64,000 bases of DNA from Oceanobacillus piezotolerans (lineage in GTDB: Bacteria; Bacillota; Bacilli; Bacillales; Amphibacillaceae), in assembly GCF_003665065.1 (NCBI RefSeq), contig NZ_RCHR01000001.1, positions 248,001 through 312,000 on the forward strand, in the 5' to 3' direction. Position 1 is the stretch's first letter. Every line of letters begins with the position of its first letter. Of the stretch, positions 47,628 to 57,862 are shown one piece after another. The translations under genes were made by a program, and so were the position numbers. The notes beneath the pieces are model-generated. The model did not search any database, was not told the DNA's origin, and was given only the letters and a program-made list of their open reading frames with translations.

Positions 47628-48482
47628 TTGTTGACAACGATAGGTTACTTAGGACCAAAAGGCACTTTCACAAAGTTGGCAGTTGATACTGCTTTTAATG
47701 GAGAAGAGAAAATCAGCTTTAATACTATTCCAGAGTGTATCGATGCTGTATATAATGATGTAATTGATATTGGAGTTGTTCCGTTAGAGAATGCAATTGA
47801 AGGCACTGTACAGTTAACTGTAGATTATCTTGTACATCAAGTAAGATTGCCTGTAAAAGCAGAAATTGTCGTACCCATACAACAACATTTGCTAGTCCAT
47901 CCTGAGTTTACAGGGGATTTATCAGAAATTAAAGAGGTGCATTCACATAGCCATGCAATTGCACAGTGTCATCAATTTCTTCATGAATATTTACCAAACG
48001 CTAAGCTATCTTATAGTACATCTACTGGGAAAGCAGCTGAATATGTTTCAGAAAACAAAGAACTTCCAATTGCCGCAATAGGAAATAGGCTTGCTGCAAA
48101 GGAATATGGTTTAATCATGCTAAAAGAAAACATTCATGATTATCCTAATAATCATACTAGATTTATCGTACTTACAAAGAATAAGGAATTAAATATTAAA
48201 CATACTTTGCAAGGAGAAAAAACCACGTTATTAATAACGTTACCAAACGATGAGTCGGGAGCATTACATCAAATTTTATCTGCATTTGCTTGGAGAAAAA
48301 TGAACTTGTCTAAAATTGAATCTCGTCCAACAAAGACAGGATTAGGTAATTATTTCTTTATTATTGATGTAGAACAGCCGTATGACAGTGTGCTCTTTCC
48401 TGGCGTAAAAGCGGAATTAGAAGCGCTTGGATGTAGTGTTACAATCCTTGGTACCTATCCAGTATTTCATATGAGTTTATAA
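47628..48482 (+). CDS. pheA: Prephenate dehydratase
   Basis: The 284-residue enzyme converts prephenate to phenylpyruvate in phenylalanine synthesis. The catalytic domain has GYLGPKGTFT (near 5-14), VPLENAIEGTV (near 52-62) and the NNHTRFIVL motif (near 175-183). A C-terminal ACT domain (about 200-280, LSKIESRPTKTGLGNYFFII) binds phenylalanine for feedback control. Two TTG codons in a row (47628, 47631) are possible starts; AGGGGGA fits either. The pheB gene seen between obg and pheA in B. subtilis is absent. Confidence 0.95.
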   Translation: MLTTIGYLGPKGTFTKLAVDTAFNGEEKISFNTIPECIDAVYNDVIDIGVVPLENAIEGTVQLTVDYLVHQVRLPVKAEIVVPIQQHLLVHPEFTGDLSEIKEVHSHSHAIAQCHQFLHEYLPNAKLSYSTSTGKAAEYVSENKELPIAAIGNRLAAKEYGLIMLKENIHDYPNNHTRFIVLTKNKELNIKHTLQGEKTTLLITLPNDESGALHQILSAFAWRKMNLSKIESRPTKTGLGNYFFIIDVEQPYDSVLFPGVKAELEALGCSVTILGTYPVFHMSL

Positions 48483-48493
48483 AAACAAATATA

Positions 48494-48660
48494 GTGAAGC
48501 TTCACTTAGTGCGTATTTTTTTCATCCACCACTGAGTCTTAGCACCACTAGGGTATGAGTATGGTGAACAAATTGGGCGTTAGACGGGAATCACTCCCCC
48601 ACTTTCAAATCTTATATTCTACTCGAATTCTTTTCGTAATGGGTTTTACAGCTAGTTAAT
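48494..48660. repeat. Interspersed repeat B, copy 3 (inverted relative to copy 4)
   Basis: Reading from GTGAAGCTTCACTTAGTG through ACCACTGAGTCTTAGCACC, AGGGTATGAGT, TTGGGCGTTAGAC to GGGTTTTACAGCTAGTTAAT it matches the reverse complement of copy 4 (50081-50252) along its whole length with many substitutions. With copy 4 it brackets safA. It fills the pheA-safA gap with the adjacent terminator. Confidence 0.7.
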
Positions 48661-48703
48661 AAACCAGCCGTTCATTTTTTATATAAAGATGAGCGGTTTT
48701 TTT
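48661..48703 (+). terminator. Terminator between pheA and safA
   Basis: CCGTTCAT (48668-48675) pairs with ATGAGCGG (48689-48696), one T-G pair, followed by TTTTTTT. Confidence 0.75.
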
Positions 48704-48811
48704 ATGGCCAAATTAGAAGTTTTCAGTAACTGGTCAACTTTTATAAAAGGAATGCATATGTTGATATAGTAATTAGCCCAGAGTAGTTAAAATGAAAGGA
48801 GTATGGTTCTC

Positions 48812-49930
48812 TTGAAAATACACATTGTTCAAAAGGGAGATACATTATGGGAGCTATCGAAGAAGTATGGGGTTGATTTTGAAGAGTTGAAGCATGTAAA
48901 CTCTCATTTAGCCAGTCCTGATATGATTATGCCTGGTATGAAAATAAGAATACCTAGCTCTACTAAGACAGTGAAGAAAGAAATGGCAACAGCACCAACT
49001 AATGTGAAGAAAGAAATGGCAGTAGCACCAACTAATGTTAAGAAAGAAGTTCAAACACCATATAAGCATGTATCACCAAAACCAATGCCTGTAATCAAAG
49101 AAGATGATAAACATAAACCGAAAATGGTAAAGCCAGTAAAGCCGGTGTTGCCTCAGCAGCCACAAATGCCAGCACAGCCAATTATGCAAATGCCAATCAT
49201 GCAGATGCCTATAATAGATCAGGATTTTGATTTACAGTTTAACTTTCCGCAAATGCCTCATTATCCCAAGCCTAAAAAAGAAGTTAAAAAAGAAGTTAAA
49301 AAGGAAGTAAAAGAAAAGCCAATTGAAAAACATGTACCAAAGCAAGTGCCAAAACATGTACCAAAGCAAGTGCCAAAACATGTTCCAAAGCAAGTGCCAA
49401 AACATGTATCAAATATACCAAAACATGTACCAAATATACCTAAGCATGTACCAAACGTCCCAAAAACCGCACCTGTTATGCAAACACCAATTCAACAGCC
49501 GATTTATCAGCCGATGGTTCCGCAAATGTATCCTTGTTGGGAAGTGATGCCTGTATGGCACGAACCTTGCTACGATCCTTGCGTTGAACCTTACTATGAT
49601 CCTTGTATGGAACCTTACTTTGATCCTTGCCATTCAATCATGCCTTATCATCATATGATGATGCCTTATATGCCAATGTCTGTGGCACCTATGTATCAAG
49701 CAGAAGATGATTGCGGTTGCGGATCTAAGAGTGGTCAAATAAGTCCTTATCACATGCATGCAAATCCGATGTATGGAATGCAGGCTGATCCAATGATGCA
49801 ACAACCGCCAATGCAGACATATTCTCCAGAGCAACATGGACAATTCGTAAATCCAACCCCACCAATGTATCCGCAATTCTCACAATTCCAGAGACAAGAT
49901 AATGAAGAGGATAGTGACAATGAAGAATAG
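48812..49930 (+). CDS. safA: Spore coat assembly protein SafA
   Basis: The 372-residue morphogenetic protein, recruited by SpoVID to the cortex-coat interface in B. subtilis, directs inner-coat assembly. An N-terminal LysM domain (about 2-47, HIVQKGDTLWELSKKYGVD) precedes a Lys/Pro/Met/His-rich low-complexity region. Tandem repeats are visible: two 11-residue VKKEMATAPTN units, three HVPKQVPK units then three HVPNIPK units, and three EPYYDPCM units rich in Cys. The start is TTG at 48812 (MKIHIVQKGD), 10 nt after AAAGGAG; the ATG at 48803 abuts that site. Sequence outside LysM diverges strongly from B. subtilis. Confidence 0.92.
   Translation: MKIHIVQKGDTLWELSKKYGVDFEELKHVNSHLASPDMIMPGMKIRIPSSTKTVKKEMATAPTNVKKEMAVAPTNVKKEVQTPYKHVSPKPMPVIKEDDKHKPKMVKPVKPVLPQQPQMPAQPIMQMPIMQMPIIDQDFDLQFNFPQMPHYPKPKKEVKKEVKKEVKEKPIEKHVPKQVPKHVPKQVPKHVPKQVPKHVSNIPKHVPNIPKHVPNVPKTAPVMQTPIQQPIYQPMVPQMYPCWEVMPVWHEPCYDPCVEPYYDPCMEPYFDPCHSIMPYHHMMMPYMPMSVAPMYQAEDDCGCGSKSGQISPYHMHANPMYGMQADPMMQQPPMQTYSPEQHGQFVNPTPPMYPQFSQFQRQDNEEDSDNEE
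49331..49465 (+). repeat. Tandem repeats inside safA (3 x 24 bp, then 3 x 21 bp)
   Basis: Three 24-bp units (49331-49354, 49355-49378, 49379-49402) encode HVPKQVPK. Three 21-bp units (49403-49423, 49424-49444, 49445-49465) encode HVxN(I/V)PK. All keep frame, so slippage would lengthen or shorten the protein without breaking it. Confidence 0.9.
49562..49633 (+). repeat. Tandem 24-bp repeats inside safA encoding Cys-rich octapeptides
   Basis: Units 49562-49585, 49586-49609 and 49610-49633 encode EPCYDPCV, EPYYDPCM and EPYFDPCH. Confidence 0.88.
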
Positions 49931-49937
49931 ACCAGCA

Positions 49938-49967
49938 AGAGACGTTAAATCTACGTCTCTTTTTTTA
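49938..49967 (+). terminator. Terminator of safA
   Basis: AGAGACGT (49938-49945) and ACGTCTCT (49953-49960) with a 7-nt loop, then seven T. Confidence 0.88.
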
Positions 49968-50080
49968 TTTATCATAGATTACATCTTACTGTAGGCATTA
50001 ATGGTCCAAAGCAGAAGGGTCTCAAGTTTTATTATTTTATGAAAGGGTATTCTATTTTTAAGAAATGTTTTTCTTTTATC

Positions 50081-50252
50081 GCAGGTTAACTGGCTGTAAA
50101 ACCCTAAAGAGAAGGATGCAAATATAGTAAGTGTGGAGAGATTCTTGTCTAAGGACCGATTAGTCTAAGGGCCTCTAGGTCATACCCTTACGGTGCTAAA
50201 ACTCAGTGGGGGATAGATTTTAGCCCCACTGAGTGAAGTTTCACTTTATAAA
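50081..50252. repeat. Interspersed repeat B, copy 4 (most complete)
   Basis: It runs from GCAGGTTAACTGGCTGTAAA through TATAGTAAGTGTGGAG and ACGGTGCTAAAACTCAGTGG to CCCCACTGAGTGAAGTTTCA. The right end contains a strong hairpin: CTCAGTGGGG (near 50202-50211) with CCCCACTGAG (near 50224-50233). It lies in the 382-bp gap before nadE; the rest of that gap is the safA terminator and AT-rich DNA. Confidence 0.7.
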
Positions 50253-50312
50253 CATTTAATGATAATATTACAATATGTTAATTAACCTTACACAAAGGGA
50301 GAGAATCTGTTT

Positions 50313-51056
50313 ATGGAAAAAGAAGTAAATGAAATAGTTCAATGGCTGCAGCAGCAATTAAAGGTAACAGGAGCTAAGGGGTTCGTTGTTGGGGTTAGCG
50401 GCGGTCTTGATTCTGCTGTAGTTGCTAACCTGATTAAACAAGCGGCTCCAGAAAACTCTCTTGGTGTTTTATTACCAATTCATTCGAGTGAAGATAGTTT
50501 GGAAGATGGCAAAAAAGTTATTGACGAATGTGGAATCGATTCATTGACGTTGGATTTATCAGAAACCCATCATGTCATGTATTCCCATATTAAAAATCAA
50601 CTACAAGAAAAAAGTGAATTTAACGAGTCAAGTGATCAATTAGCGGGTGCTAATTTGCGGGCAAGACTTCGTATGAGTGCATTATATACACTTGCGACTA
50701 ATTATAACTATCTTGTAGTAGGAACGGACAATGCTGCAGAATGGTATACAGGATATTTCACAAAATATGGAGACGGTGGCGTAGATATTTTACCACTTTG
50801 TGAATTCACAAAATCAGAAGTAAGGGAAATGGCTAGATTCCTTGATGTTCCTGAGTCAGTTATTACAAAAGCCCCAAGTGCGGATTTGTGGGAGAATCAA
50901 ACAGATGAACAGGAAATGGGTACGACTTATGATACCATAGATGCATATCTTAAAGGAGAAGAAATCCCTGCGGAGGATAAAGAAATTATCGAATCTTTGC
51001 ATAAACGTTCAGAACATAAGCGCTCAAGTTTGCCGCGTTTTAAACGATCCAGATAA
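50313..51056 (+). CDS. nadE: NAD synthetase (short, ammonia-type)
   Basis: The 247-residue enzyme amidates nicotinic acid adenine dinucleotide to NAD. The ATP pyrophosphatase P-loop SGGLDS is at 29-34; GANLRARLRMSALY (near 111-124), GTDNAAEWYTGYFTKYGDGG (near 137-156) and PSADLWENQTDEQEMG (near 189-204) are signature segments. No nitrilase glutaminase domain is present. Its location between safA and coxA is unlike B. subtilis, where the nadB-nadA-nadC genes border safA. A strong terminator follows. Confidence 0.93.
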   Translation: MEKEVNEIVQWLQQQLKVTGAKGFVVGVSGGLDSAVVANLIKQAAPENSLGVLLPIHSSEDSLEDGKKVIDECGIDSLTLDLSETHHVMYSHIKNQLQEKSEFNESSDQLAGANLRARLRMSALYTLATNYNYLVVGTDNAAEWYTGYFTKYGDGGVDILPLCEFTKSEVREMARFLDVPESVITKAPSADLWENQTDEQEMGTTYDTIDAYLKGEEIPAEDKEIIESLHKRSEHKRSSLPRFKRSR

Positions 51057-51067
51057 AATGAAGCAAG

Positions 51068-51103
51068 ATGTCAGTGGGATTTTCCGTTTCCACTGACATT
51101 TTG
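51068..51103 (+). terminator. Terminator of nadE
   Basis: ATGTCAGTGG (51068-51077) pairs with CCACTGACAT (51090-51099), then TTTT. The remaining 250 bp before coxA show no recognisable gene, hairpin or copy of the repeats named here. Confidence 0.85.
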
Positions 51104-51350
51104 TATTAAAAGATATAACTTCCTCGAGCACGAACCAGGCTCTAGACACTCACTCCACTCCTCACACTATTCTTTGCTAACTCAATTTCTTCTCTTAAAC
51201 TTTTCCCGGAAAGATATAGTCTTTATAGTGCCCGAGTATGTGTATACAAGCGACGTTAAGCCGGTGTACCAGCTACAGCGTTAAATATACCTTAATTAAC
51301 CAGATTAAATACCCTCCCACTTGCGGATTTTATAATTAAGGAGGGTTATT

Positions 51351-51863
51351 ATGTTAAAAATAATCGGTTTAAATCTTTTGATGTTATTTTCACTTGCAGG
51401 CTGTGGAGTTGGGCAGCATACAGAAGAAGATAATAAAGAAAATGATACATTACAAATTAAAAACCAAAATAATAGAGAAGAGACCGGTACACCTTATGGG
51501 TATAACCACACTTCCGACCGCGATGGAGGATTAAATTCTGCAAGTAATCAAGATAAATATTCGGATCCACATACGACCGATGAAAGTTTGCTTCTTACCG
51601 AAGAATTGAGAAAGCATAAGGATATTATTCAAGTCCAGGTTGCATCAACGCAAGAGAGAATAATTGTTGGCGTTATTCTAAGAGAAGCAAAGCATACGAT
51701 TAGCAAAGAGGATATAGAAAAAGAAATTAAACAAATACTTCCTAACATTAATAAAGAAATTATTGTCTATACAGATGACGTGTCATGGGACTATTATAAA
51801 GATCAAAATGCAAGGCCGAAATCAAATGAGAATGGCAAAACAATGGAGGACTTTGGAGAGTAA
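51351..51863 (+). CDS. coxA: YhcN/YlaJ-family sporulation lipoprotein (CoxA-like)
   Basis: The 170-residue lipoprotein has a signal peptide with lipobox LAGC (Cys18). After an Asn/Asp-rich linker (about 20-80) comes the YhcN/YlaJ fold, with [25 protein letters not shown] sequence near 92-112 and [12 protein letters not shown] near 139. In B. subtilis the spore cortex protein gene coxA (yrbB) occupies the same slot, between safA and yrbC/yebC, so orthology is inferred from place plus family. AAGGAGGG precedes the ATG. Expected in the spore cortex or membranes. Confidence 0.75.
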   Translation: MLKIIGLNLLMLFSLAGCGVGQHTEEDNKENDTLQIKNQNNREETGTPYGYNHTSDRDGGLNSASNQDKYSDPHTTDESLLLTEELRKHKDIIQVQVASTQERIIVGVILREAKHTISKEDIEKEIKQILPNINKEIIVYTDDVSWDYYKDQNARPKSNENGKTMEDFGE

Positions 51864-51961
51864 CAACTATTCATGAGCTATTTTGCGGGAATGGGTTATA
51901 CTTTTCTATCTTCCTTTTTTTTGATATAGTTAGAAAGGATATTGTTGAGAGGAGTATCGTT

Positions 51962-52693
51962 ATGGCTGGACATTCTAAATGGCATAACATTCAAAAGAGA
52001 AAAGGCGCTCAAGATGCGAAAAAGGGAAAAATCTTTATGCGCCATGCAAAACTTATATACACGGCTGCTAAACAAGGTGGAGGAGATATAACAACAAACG
52101 CCACACTCAGGACAGCTGTAGATAAAGCAAAGGCTGACAACATGCCAAATGATAATATAGATCGCGCAATTAAAAAGGCAACAGGCAACTTAGATGGTGC
52201 TAATTATGAGGAATTCTCTTATGAAGGATATGGTCCTGGTGGTGTAGCTGTCATCGTTAACGTATTAACAGATAATCGAAACCGTACAGCCTCCGACGTA
52301 AGGCATGCATTTAAGAAAAATGGTGGTAATCTAGGAGAAAACGGCAGTGTTTCGTTTATGTTTGATCGTAAAGGCTATATTTTAATCACCAATGAAGAAG
52401 GTAATATTGATGAGGACGAAATTACGCTAGAAGCACTTGAAGCAGGTGCAGATGATATAGTGACGCAAGACGGAGCCTATGAAATCTTTACTGCGCCTGA
52501 AAGCTTTCAGGAAGTCGTCTCTTATTTGACTGAAAAAGGCTTTGAGATTGAGGAAAGCGAAATCACATTATTCCCTCAGAATTATAATGCTGTATCGGAA
52601 GAAGACGCTGAAAAAATGGCGAATCTAATTGATACATTAGAAGATAATGAGGACGTTCAAGATATTCATCATAATTTAGAAGAAGCAAACTAA
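51962..52693 (+). CDS. yebC: YebC/PmpR-family DNA-binding or translation factor
   Basis: The 243-residue protein has the family opening [38 protein letters not shown] (near 59-76) and [20 protein letters not shown] (near 86-105). Family members are annotated as transcriptional regulators; more recent work links some to relief of ribosome stalling. B. subtilis names it yrbC. A 13-bp hairpin separates it from ruvA. Confidence 0.93.
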   Translation: MAGHSKWHNIQKRKGAQDAKKGKIFMRHAKLIYTAAKQGGGDITTNATLRTAVDKAKADNMPNDNIDRAIKKATGNLDGANYEEFSYEGYGPGGVAVIVNVLTDNRNRTASDVRHAFKKNGGNLGENGSVSFMFDRKGYILITNEEGNIDEDEITLEALEAGADDIVTQDGAYEIFTAPESFQEVVSYLTEKGFEIEESEITLFPQNYNAVSEEDAEKMANLIDTLEDNEDVQDIHHNLEEAN

Positions 52694-52718
52694 TTAAGAC
52701 ATGATATGATTAGCATAG

Positions 52719-52752
52719 AACTTCTATTTCTTATTAGAAATAGAAGTTTATT
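52719..52752 (+). terminator. Hairpin between yebC and ruvA
   Basis: AACTTCTATTTCT (52719-52731) and AGAAATAGAAGTT (52736-52748) form a perfect 13-bp stem with a TATT loop; the T-tail is weak. Confidence 0.65.
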
Positions 52753-52794
52753 CATTATCATAAATGGTGTTAGAATAGAATAGGAGCGGACAAA

Positions 52795-53400
52795 ATGATT
52801 GCGTATATTAGAGGTGTTTTGTCATCGATTGAAGAGGGATCGATTATCATAGATGTCCACGGGGTAGGTTATGAGCTTCACTGTCCAAACCCGTTTGTCT
52901 TTCAATCATCTATTAACGAAGAAATCCAGATCCATACATATCATCATGTGCGAGAAGATGCACAAATCTTATACGGCTTTAAAAATAAAGATGAGAAATA
53001 CCTTTTTACTAAGCTAATTTCTGTTTCTGGAATTGGACCTAAGGGTGCATTAGCGATCCTAGGGTCAGTAGATATTGATGGGTTTGTGAGTGCAATTGAA
53101 AGAGAAGATGATAAATTCCTGACTAGTTTTCCTGGTGTAGGTAAAAAGACCGCAAGACAGATCATATTGGATTTAAAAGGAAAATTAAACACTGTTCTTT
53201 CGCTTACCCCTAATGAAGGTATCTTCCAATTAGAAGAAGAGGAAGAAATGAGAATGGTGAATGAAGCGACTGAAGCACTTAAAGCACTGGGTTATTCTGA
53301 TAAAGAAATTAAATCCATCTTACCTCAGTTAAATCAAGAGAAAAATAAGAGTGTCGATGAATTAATAAGAACAGCACTAGCGTTACTTATGAAAAAGTAG
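52795..53400 (+). CDS. ruvA: Holliday junction helicase subunit RuvA
   Basis: The 201-residue protein binds Holliday junctions and loads RuvB. It has an N-terminal OB fold (MIAYIRGVLSSIEEGSIIIDVHGVGYELHC), tandem HhH motifs (VSGIGPKGALAIL near 77-89, FPGVGKKTARQIILDLKGK near 112-130) and a C-terminal RuvB-interacting domain (EATEALKALGYSDKEI near 161). It is 12 nt before ruvB. No LexA box was seen upstream although ruvAB is SOS controlled in B. subtilis. Confidence 0.96.
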   Translation: MIAYIRGVLSSIEEGSIIIDVHGVGYELHCPNPFVFQSSINEEIQIHTYHHVREDAQILYGFKNKDEKYLFTKLISVSGIGPKGALAILGSVDIDGFVSAIEREDDKFLTSFPGVGKKTARQIILDLKGKLNTVLSLTPNEGIFQLEEEEEMRMVNEATEALKALGYSDKEIKSILPQLNQEKNKSVDELIRTALALLMKK

Positions 53401-53412
53401 GGGGTTGATGAA

Positions 53413-54417
53413 TTGGATGAACGTATGGTAACTGGAGAAATAAGAGAAGAAGATATCACAATAGAACATAGTTTACGTCCAACAACCTTAAATCAATATA
53501 TCGGTCAACACAAAGTGAAAGAAAATTTAAGTGTGTTTATTCAAGCGGCTAAGATGCGCGAGGAGCCATTGGATCATGTTTTATTATATGGACCCCCAGG
53601 ACTGGGTAAAACGACACTTGCTGCCATCATTGCTAATGAGATGGGTGTTCAGTTTCGCTCCACATCTGGTCCTGCCATTGAAAGAGCAGGAGACTTAGCA
53701 GCTATTCTTTCTTCATTAGAGCCGGGCGATGTTCTTTTTATAGATGAAGTCCATCGTTTGCCTAGAGCAGTGGAAGAGGTTCTATATTCAGCAATGGAAG
53801 ACTTTTTTATTGATATTGTTATAGGAACAGGCCCCAGTGCACGATCCGTTCGAATAGATTTGCCGCCGTTTACCTTAGTTGGAGCAACAACCAGAGCTGG
53901 ATTATTAACGGCACCTTTAAGAGATCGGTTTGGTGTATTAAGCAGACTGGAATTTTATGAAACACAGGATTTATGTTTGATTGTGGAACGAACAGCAGAA
54001 ATTTTCCATACATCGATATCGAAAGAAGCAGCTATGGAGGTAGCACGCCGTTCAAGGGGAACACCACGGATTGCCAATCGGTTATTAAAAAGAATTCGTG
54101 ATATATCTCAAGTGAAAGGCGAAGAGGAGATTAGTATCGGCTCAACTGATAAGGCACTAAGTATGCTGCAGGTCGATCATGTTGGCTTAGATCATACTGA
54201 TCACAAGCTGATTAAAGGAATTATTGACAGCTTTAACGGAGGTCCAGTTGGATTGGAAACAATTGCAGCAACGATCGGGGAAGAAGCCCAAACTATTGAA
54301 GATGTTTATGAGCCTTACTTGTTACAGATTGGATTTATTCAACGTACTCCCCGTGGCAGAATTGTGACACAGAAAGCATATGCGCATTTTGGTCTGAAGG
54401 GGCATGAGGAATCGTGA
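53413..54417 (+). CDS. ruvB: Holliday junction branch migration ATPase RuvB
   Basis: The 334-residue AAA+ motor has Walker [12 protein letters not shown] (near 57-67), Walker B FIDEVHRL (near 110-117), sensor [18 protein letters not shown] (near 155-172) and a C-terminal winged helix ending [14 protein letters not shown]. The start is TTG at 53413 behind GGGGTTGATG. It overlaps the next gene by 4 nt (GTGA). Confidence 0.96.
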   Translation: MDERMVTGEIREEDITIEHSLRPTTLNQYIGQHKVKENLSVFIQAAKMREEPLDHVLLYGPPGLGKTTLAAIIANEMGVQFRSTSGPAIERAGDLAAILSSLEPGDVLFIDEVHRLPRAVEEVLYSAMEDFFIDIVIGTGPSARSVRIDLPPFTLVGATTRAGLLTAPLRDRFGVLSRLEFYETQDLCLIVERTAEIFHTSISKEAAMEVARRSRGTPRIANRLLKRIRDISQVKGEEEISIGSTDKALSMLQVDHVGLDHTDHKLIKGIIDSFNGGPVGLETIAATIGEEAQTIEDVYEPYLLQIGFIQRTPRGRIVTQKAYAHFGLKGHEES

Positions 54418-54611
54418 ATTTGGGAAAACTGTTTATTATATTAGGAATTGTTTTTCTCATTATTGGTTTGCTTTGGAGTTTTATCGGGAAATTACCTGGT
54501 GATTTACAATTTAAGGTAGGAAATATACAGATTCATTTTCCTCTTATGACTTCCATTGTGGTAAGCATTATATTGACAATAATCTTTACGATAATATCAA
54601 GGTTTAGATAG
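54414..54611 (+). CDS. DUF2905 family small membrane protein
   Basis: The 65-residue protein has two membrane helices ([19 protein letters not shown] near 6-24 and [20 protein letters not shown] near 45-64) joined by [19 protein letters not shown], the characteristic DUF2905 loop. The GTG start overlaps the ruvB stop. The family is widespread in Firmicutes next to ruvB/queA; function is unknown. B. subtilis also has bofC near here, which is not found in this window. Confidence 0.85.
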   Translation: MNLGKLFIILGIVFLIIGLLWSFIGKLPGDLQFKVGNIQIHFPLMTSIVVSIILTIIFTIISRFR

Positions 54612-54638
54612 GATTAAAGGATAGTTAGGAGATTCATC

Positions 54639-55664
54639 ATGGATATTGAACAATTTGATTTTCATTTACCAGAGGAACTAATCGCTCAGACACCATTAAA
54701 AGACCGGTCATCATCAAGACTTATGGTAGTAAATAGAGAGACGAGGGATTTTAAGCACCAGCATTTCACGGATATTGTGAAGTATCTCAAAGAAGGAGAT
54801 TGTCTTGTATTAAACGATACAAAGGTTCTTCCAGCTAGGCTTTATGGCGTTAAAGAAGATACTGGGGCAAAAATAGAAGTGCTTTTACTTCATCAGGAAG
54901 AAAACGATACATGGGAGGTTCTAACAAAGCCTGCGAAAAAAGTTAAGGTTGGAACAGAGCTTGTGTTTGGAGATGGGATGCTAAAGGCGACTTGCAAAGG
55001 ATATAAAGACCATGGTGGAAGAATACTGGAATTTTCTTATGATGGGATTTTTTATGAGGTTTTAGATCAATTAGGAGAAATGCCATTACCACCGTATATT
55101 AAAGAACAACTCTCGGAAAAGGATAGATATCAAACGGTTTACGCAAAAGAGGAAGGCTCCGCTGCAGCACCAACAGCTGGCCTCCATTTTACTGAAGAAC
55201 TCCTTCAGGAAATTAAGGAAATGGGAGTAACTATTGCGTTCATTACATTACACGTTGGGTTAGGAACATTTCGCCCTGTTAGTGCAGACAGTATCGAAGA
55301 GCACAAAATGCATTCAGAGTTCTATCAAATGAATGCAGAAACTGCAGAAACACTAAATAATATCAAGCAATCTGGCGGCAGGATAATTTCTGTTGGTACA
55401 ACATCAACGAGAACTCTAGAGACTATTGCCAGAGATCATGGTAAGTTTGTCGAAACAAGTGGATGGACAGATATCTTTATCTATCCTCCTTATGAATTTA
55501 AAGCAATAGATGGATTAATCACCAATTTCCATTTACCTAAATCAACACTGATTATGTTGGTAAGTTCCTTGGTGGATAGGGAAACAATACTGAAAGCATA
55601 TAATGAAGCGGTAAAAGAGAAATATCGATTCTTCAGCTTCGGCGATGCGATGTTAATACTGTAG
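54639..55664 (+). CDS. queA: S-adenosylmethionine:tRNA ribosyltransferase-isomerase
   Basis: The 341-residue enzyme builds the cyclopentene ring of queuosine on preQ1-modified t[23 protein letters not shown] (near 7-26), [12 protein letters not shown] (near 60-71), [18 protein letters not shown] (near 171-188) and the [10 protein letters not shown] motif (near 205-214) are signatures. It precedes tgt by 15 nt; together they act successively in the queuosine pathway. Confidence 0.96.
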   Translation: MDIEQFDFHLPEELIAQTPLKDRSSSRLMVVNRETRDFKHQHFTDIVKYLKEGDCLVLNDTKVLPARLYGVKEDTGAKIEVLLLHQEENDTWEVLTKPAKKVKVGTELVFGDGMLKATCKGYKDHGGRILEFSYDGIFYEVLDQLGEMPLPPYIKEQLSEKDRYQTVYAKEEGSAAAPTAGLHFTEELLQEIKEMGVTIAFITLHVGLGTFRPVSADSIEEHKMHSEFYQMNAETAETLNNIKQSGGRIISVGTTSTRTLETIARDHGKFVETSGWTDIFIYPPYEFKAIDGLITNFHLPKSTLIMLVSSLVDRETILKAYNEAVKEKYRFFSFGDAMLIL

Positions 55665-55676
55665 AAGAGGAAGTAG

Positions 55677-56819
<1,143 letters not shown>

Positions 56820-56848
56820 TATAGAGAGAGAAGGGAGGAAATAAGAAC

Positions 56849-57109
56849 ATGGAAATGCTAGTATCGTTATTACCGATTATCTTAATGTTTGTTATCTTTT
56901 ATTTTCTACTAATTCGTCCACAACAAAAACGACAAAAGAAAGTAATGGAGATGCAAAATAGCCTGCAAAAAGGTGATGAAGTTGTAACAATTGGTGGCTT
57001 ACATGCAACCATTCATGCATTGGATGAAGGTACAATTGTATTAATCACCGAAAGTGGTACAAAATTAAGATACGATCGTTCCGCAGTACGTGAGGCAAAA
57101 CAATCTTAA
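56849..57109 (+). CDS. yajC: Preprotein translocase subunit YajC
   Basis: The 86-residue protein has one N-terminal membrane helix (LVSLLPIILMFVIFYFLLIR near 4-23), the RPQQKRQKKVMEMQ motif, then a small cytoplasmic domain (GDEVVTIGGLHATIHALDEG). It is an accessory of the Sec translocon associated with SecDF; secDF lies 2.9 kb downstream. B. subtilis calls it yrbF. AGGGAGGA precedes the ATG. Confidence 0.95.
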   Translation: MEMLVSLLPIILMFVIFYFLLIRPQQKRQKKVMEMQNSLQKGDEVVTIGGLHATIHALDEGTIVLITESGTKLRYDRSAVREAKQS

Positions 57110-57148
57110 TGGAATTAGGTTTTATGTAATTCATACATAGAATTCTAT

Positions 57149-57195
57149 AAAAAAGACAATCTTAACCAAAATGGTATAAGATTGTCTTTTTTTTA
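57149..57195 (+). terminator. Terminator after yajC
   Basis: AAAAGACAATCTTA (57151-57164) pairs with TAAGATTGTCTTTT (57177-57190), then TTTT. The rest of the gap to yrzE is AT-rich with nothing recognised. Confidence 0.85.
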
Positions 57196-57369
57196 TTTAA
57201 CAATAATAACTTCTATCTTTTGATAATTCTTCACTTACAAAATAGCTTCGTGGCCATGGTTATTTCCATACCAAGTACAACGATTTTTTACAAATAGGGT
57301 AAATTTGATTTTAGTCATATTTCAACCGGCACTTACGAGAATTAGTACATCATTCATTAATATAATCTT

Positions 57370-57747
57370 CTATTTTGCATCTCCTATTATATTAACTCCA
57401 ATTACACCGCCTAATATAGCCGCAAATAGATATCCTAAATGATGTAAAAGCTGCTCTACAGAAAATCCTTGCTGATATCCTAAATATTGTACGGAAAAAG
57501 TAAACAGTGTGAAACCTAAACCGGTTATTGCCCCTAGAATCCATCCCTTCATTTTTCCTTTCATTCCAGTGATTAGCCCGCCAATAAATAAGGATAATAT
57601 GCCAACCGATAAGGCAACCCAAGATAAAATGTTTGCGTCCATAGATGTGACACGTAAAAGGAATGCAATAATTAAACTGGAAATTAGTATTAAACTAAAT
57701 ACGGATATCCATCCAAATAATAATGCATGAAAAAGCTGTCTTTGCAT
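57370..57747 (-). CDS. yrzE: TIGR04086-family membrane protein YrzE
   Basis: The 125-residue protein has four hydrophobic segments: ALLFGWISVFSLILISSLII (near 9-28), LSWVALSVGILSLFIGGLIT (near 41-60), GWILGAITGLGFTLFTF (near 68-84) and FAAILGGVIGVNII near the C-terminus. Family membership rests on this pattern and on position near yajC and spoVB, as in B. subtilis. GGAGGAGAAG lies before the ATG on the minus strand. Function unknown. Confidence 0.82.
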   Translation of the reverse strand: MQRQLFHALLFGWISVFSLILISSLIIAFLLRVTSMDANILSWVALSVGILSLFIGGLITGMKGKMKGWILGAITGLGFTLFTFSVQYLGYQQGFSVEQLLHHLGYLFAAILGGVIGVNIIGDAK

Positions 57748-57862
57748 AACTTCTCCTCCTTAAGCTTTGTCCATTGTTATAGACATCTTATTCAGTACTT
57801 TTTAAAAATAGAAGAAATATTTGTCTCCTCCGCATAGAACATCATATGTAAGGAGGTATGGA

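Noticed and set aside
48803..48811. ATG start for safA
   Set aside because: The AAAGGAG site ends 1 nt before it; the TTG at 48812 has workable spacing and gives the conserved MKIHIVQKGD N-terminus.
49331..49465. CRISPR-like short direct repeats
   Set aside because: Units are contiguous without spacers, are multiples of three and lie in frame inside safA.
52749..52794. LexA box upstream of ruvA
   Set aside because: No CGAAC-N4-GTTCG type sequence is visible here, nor upstream of uvrC.
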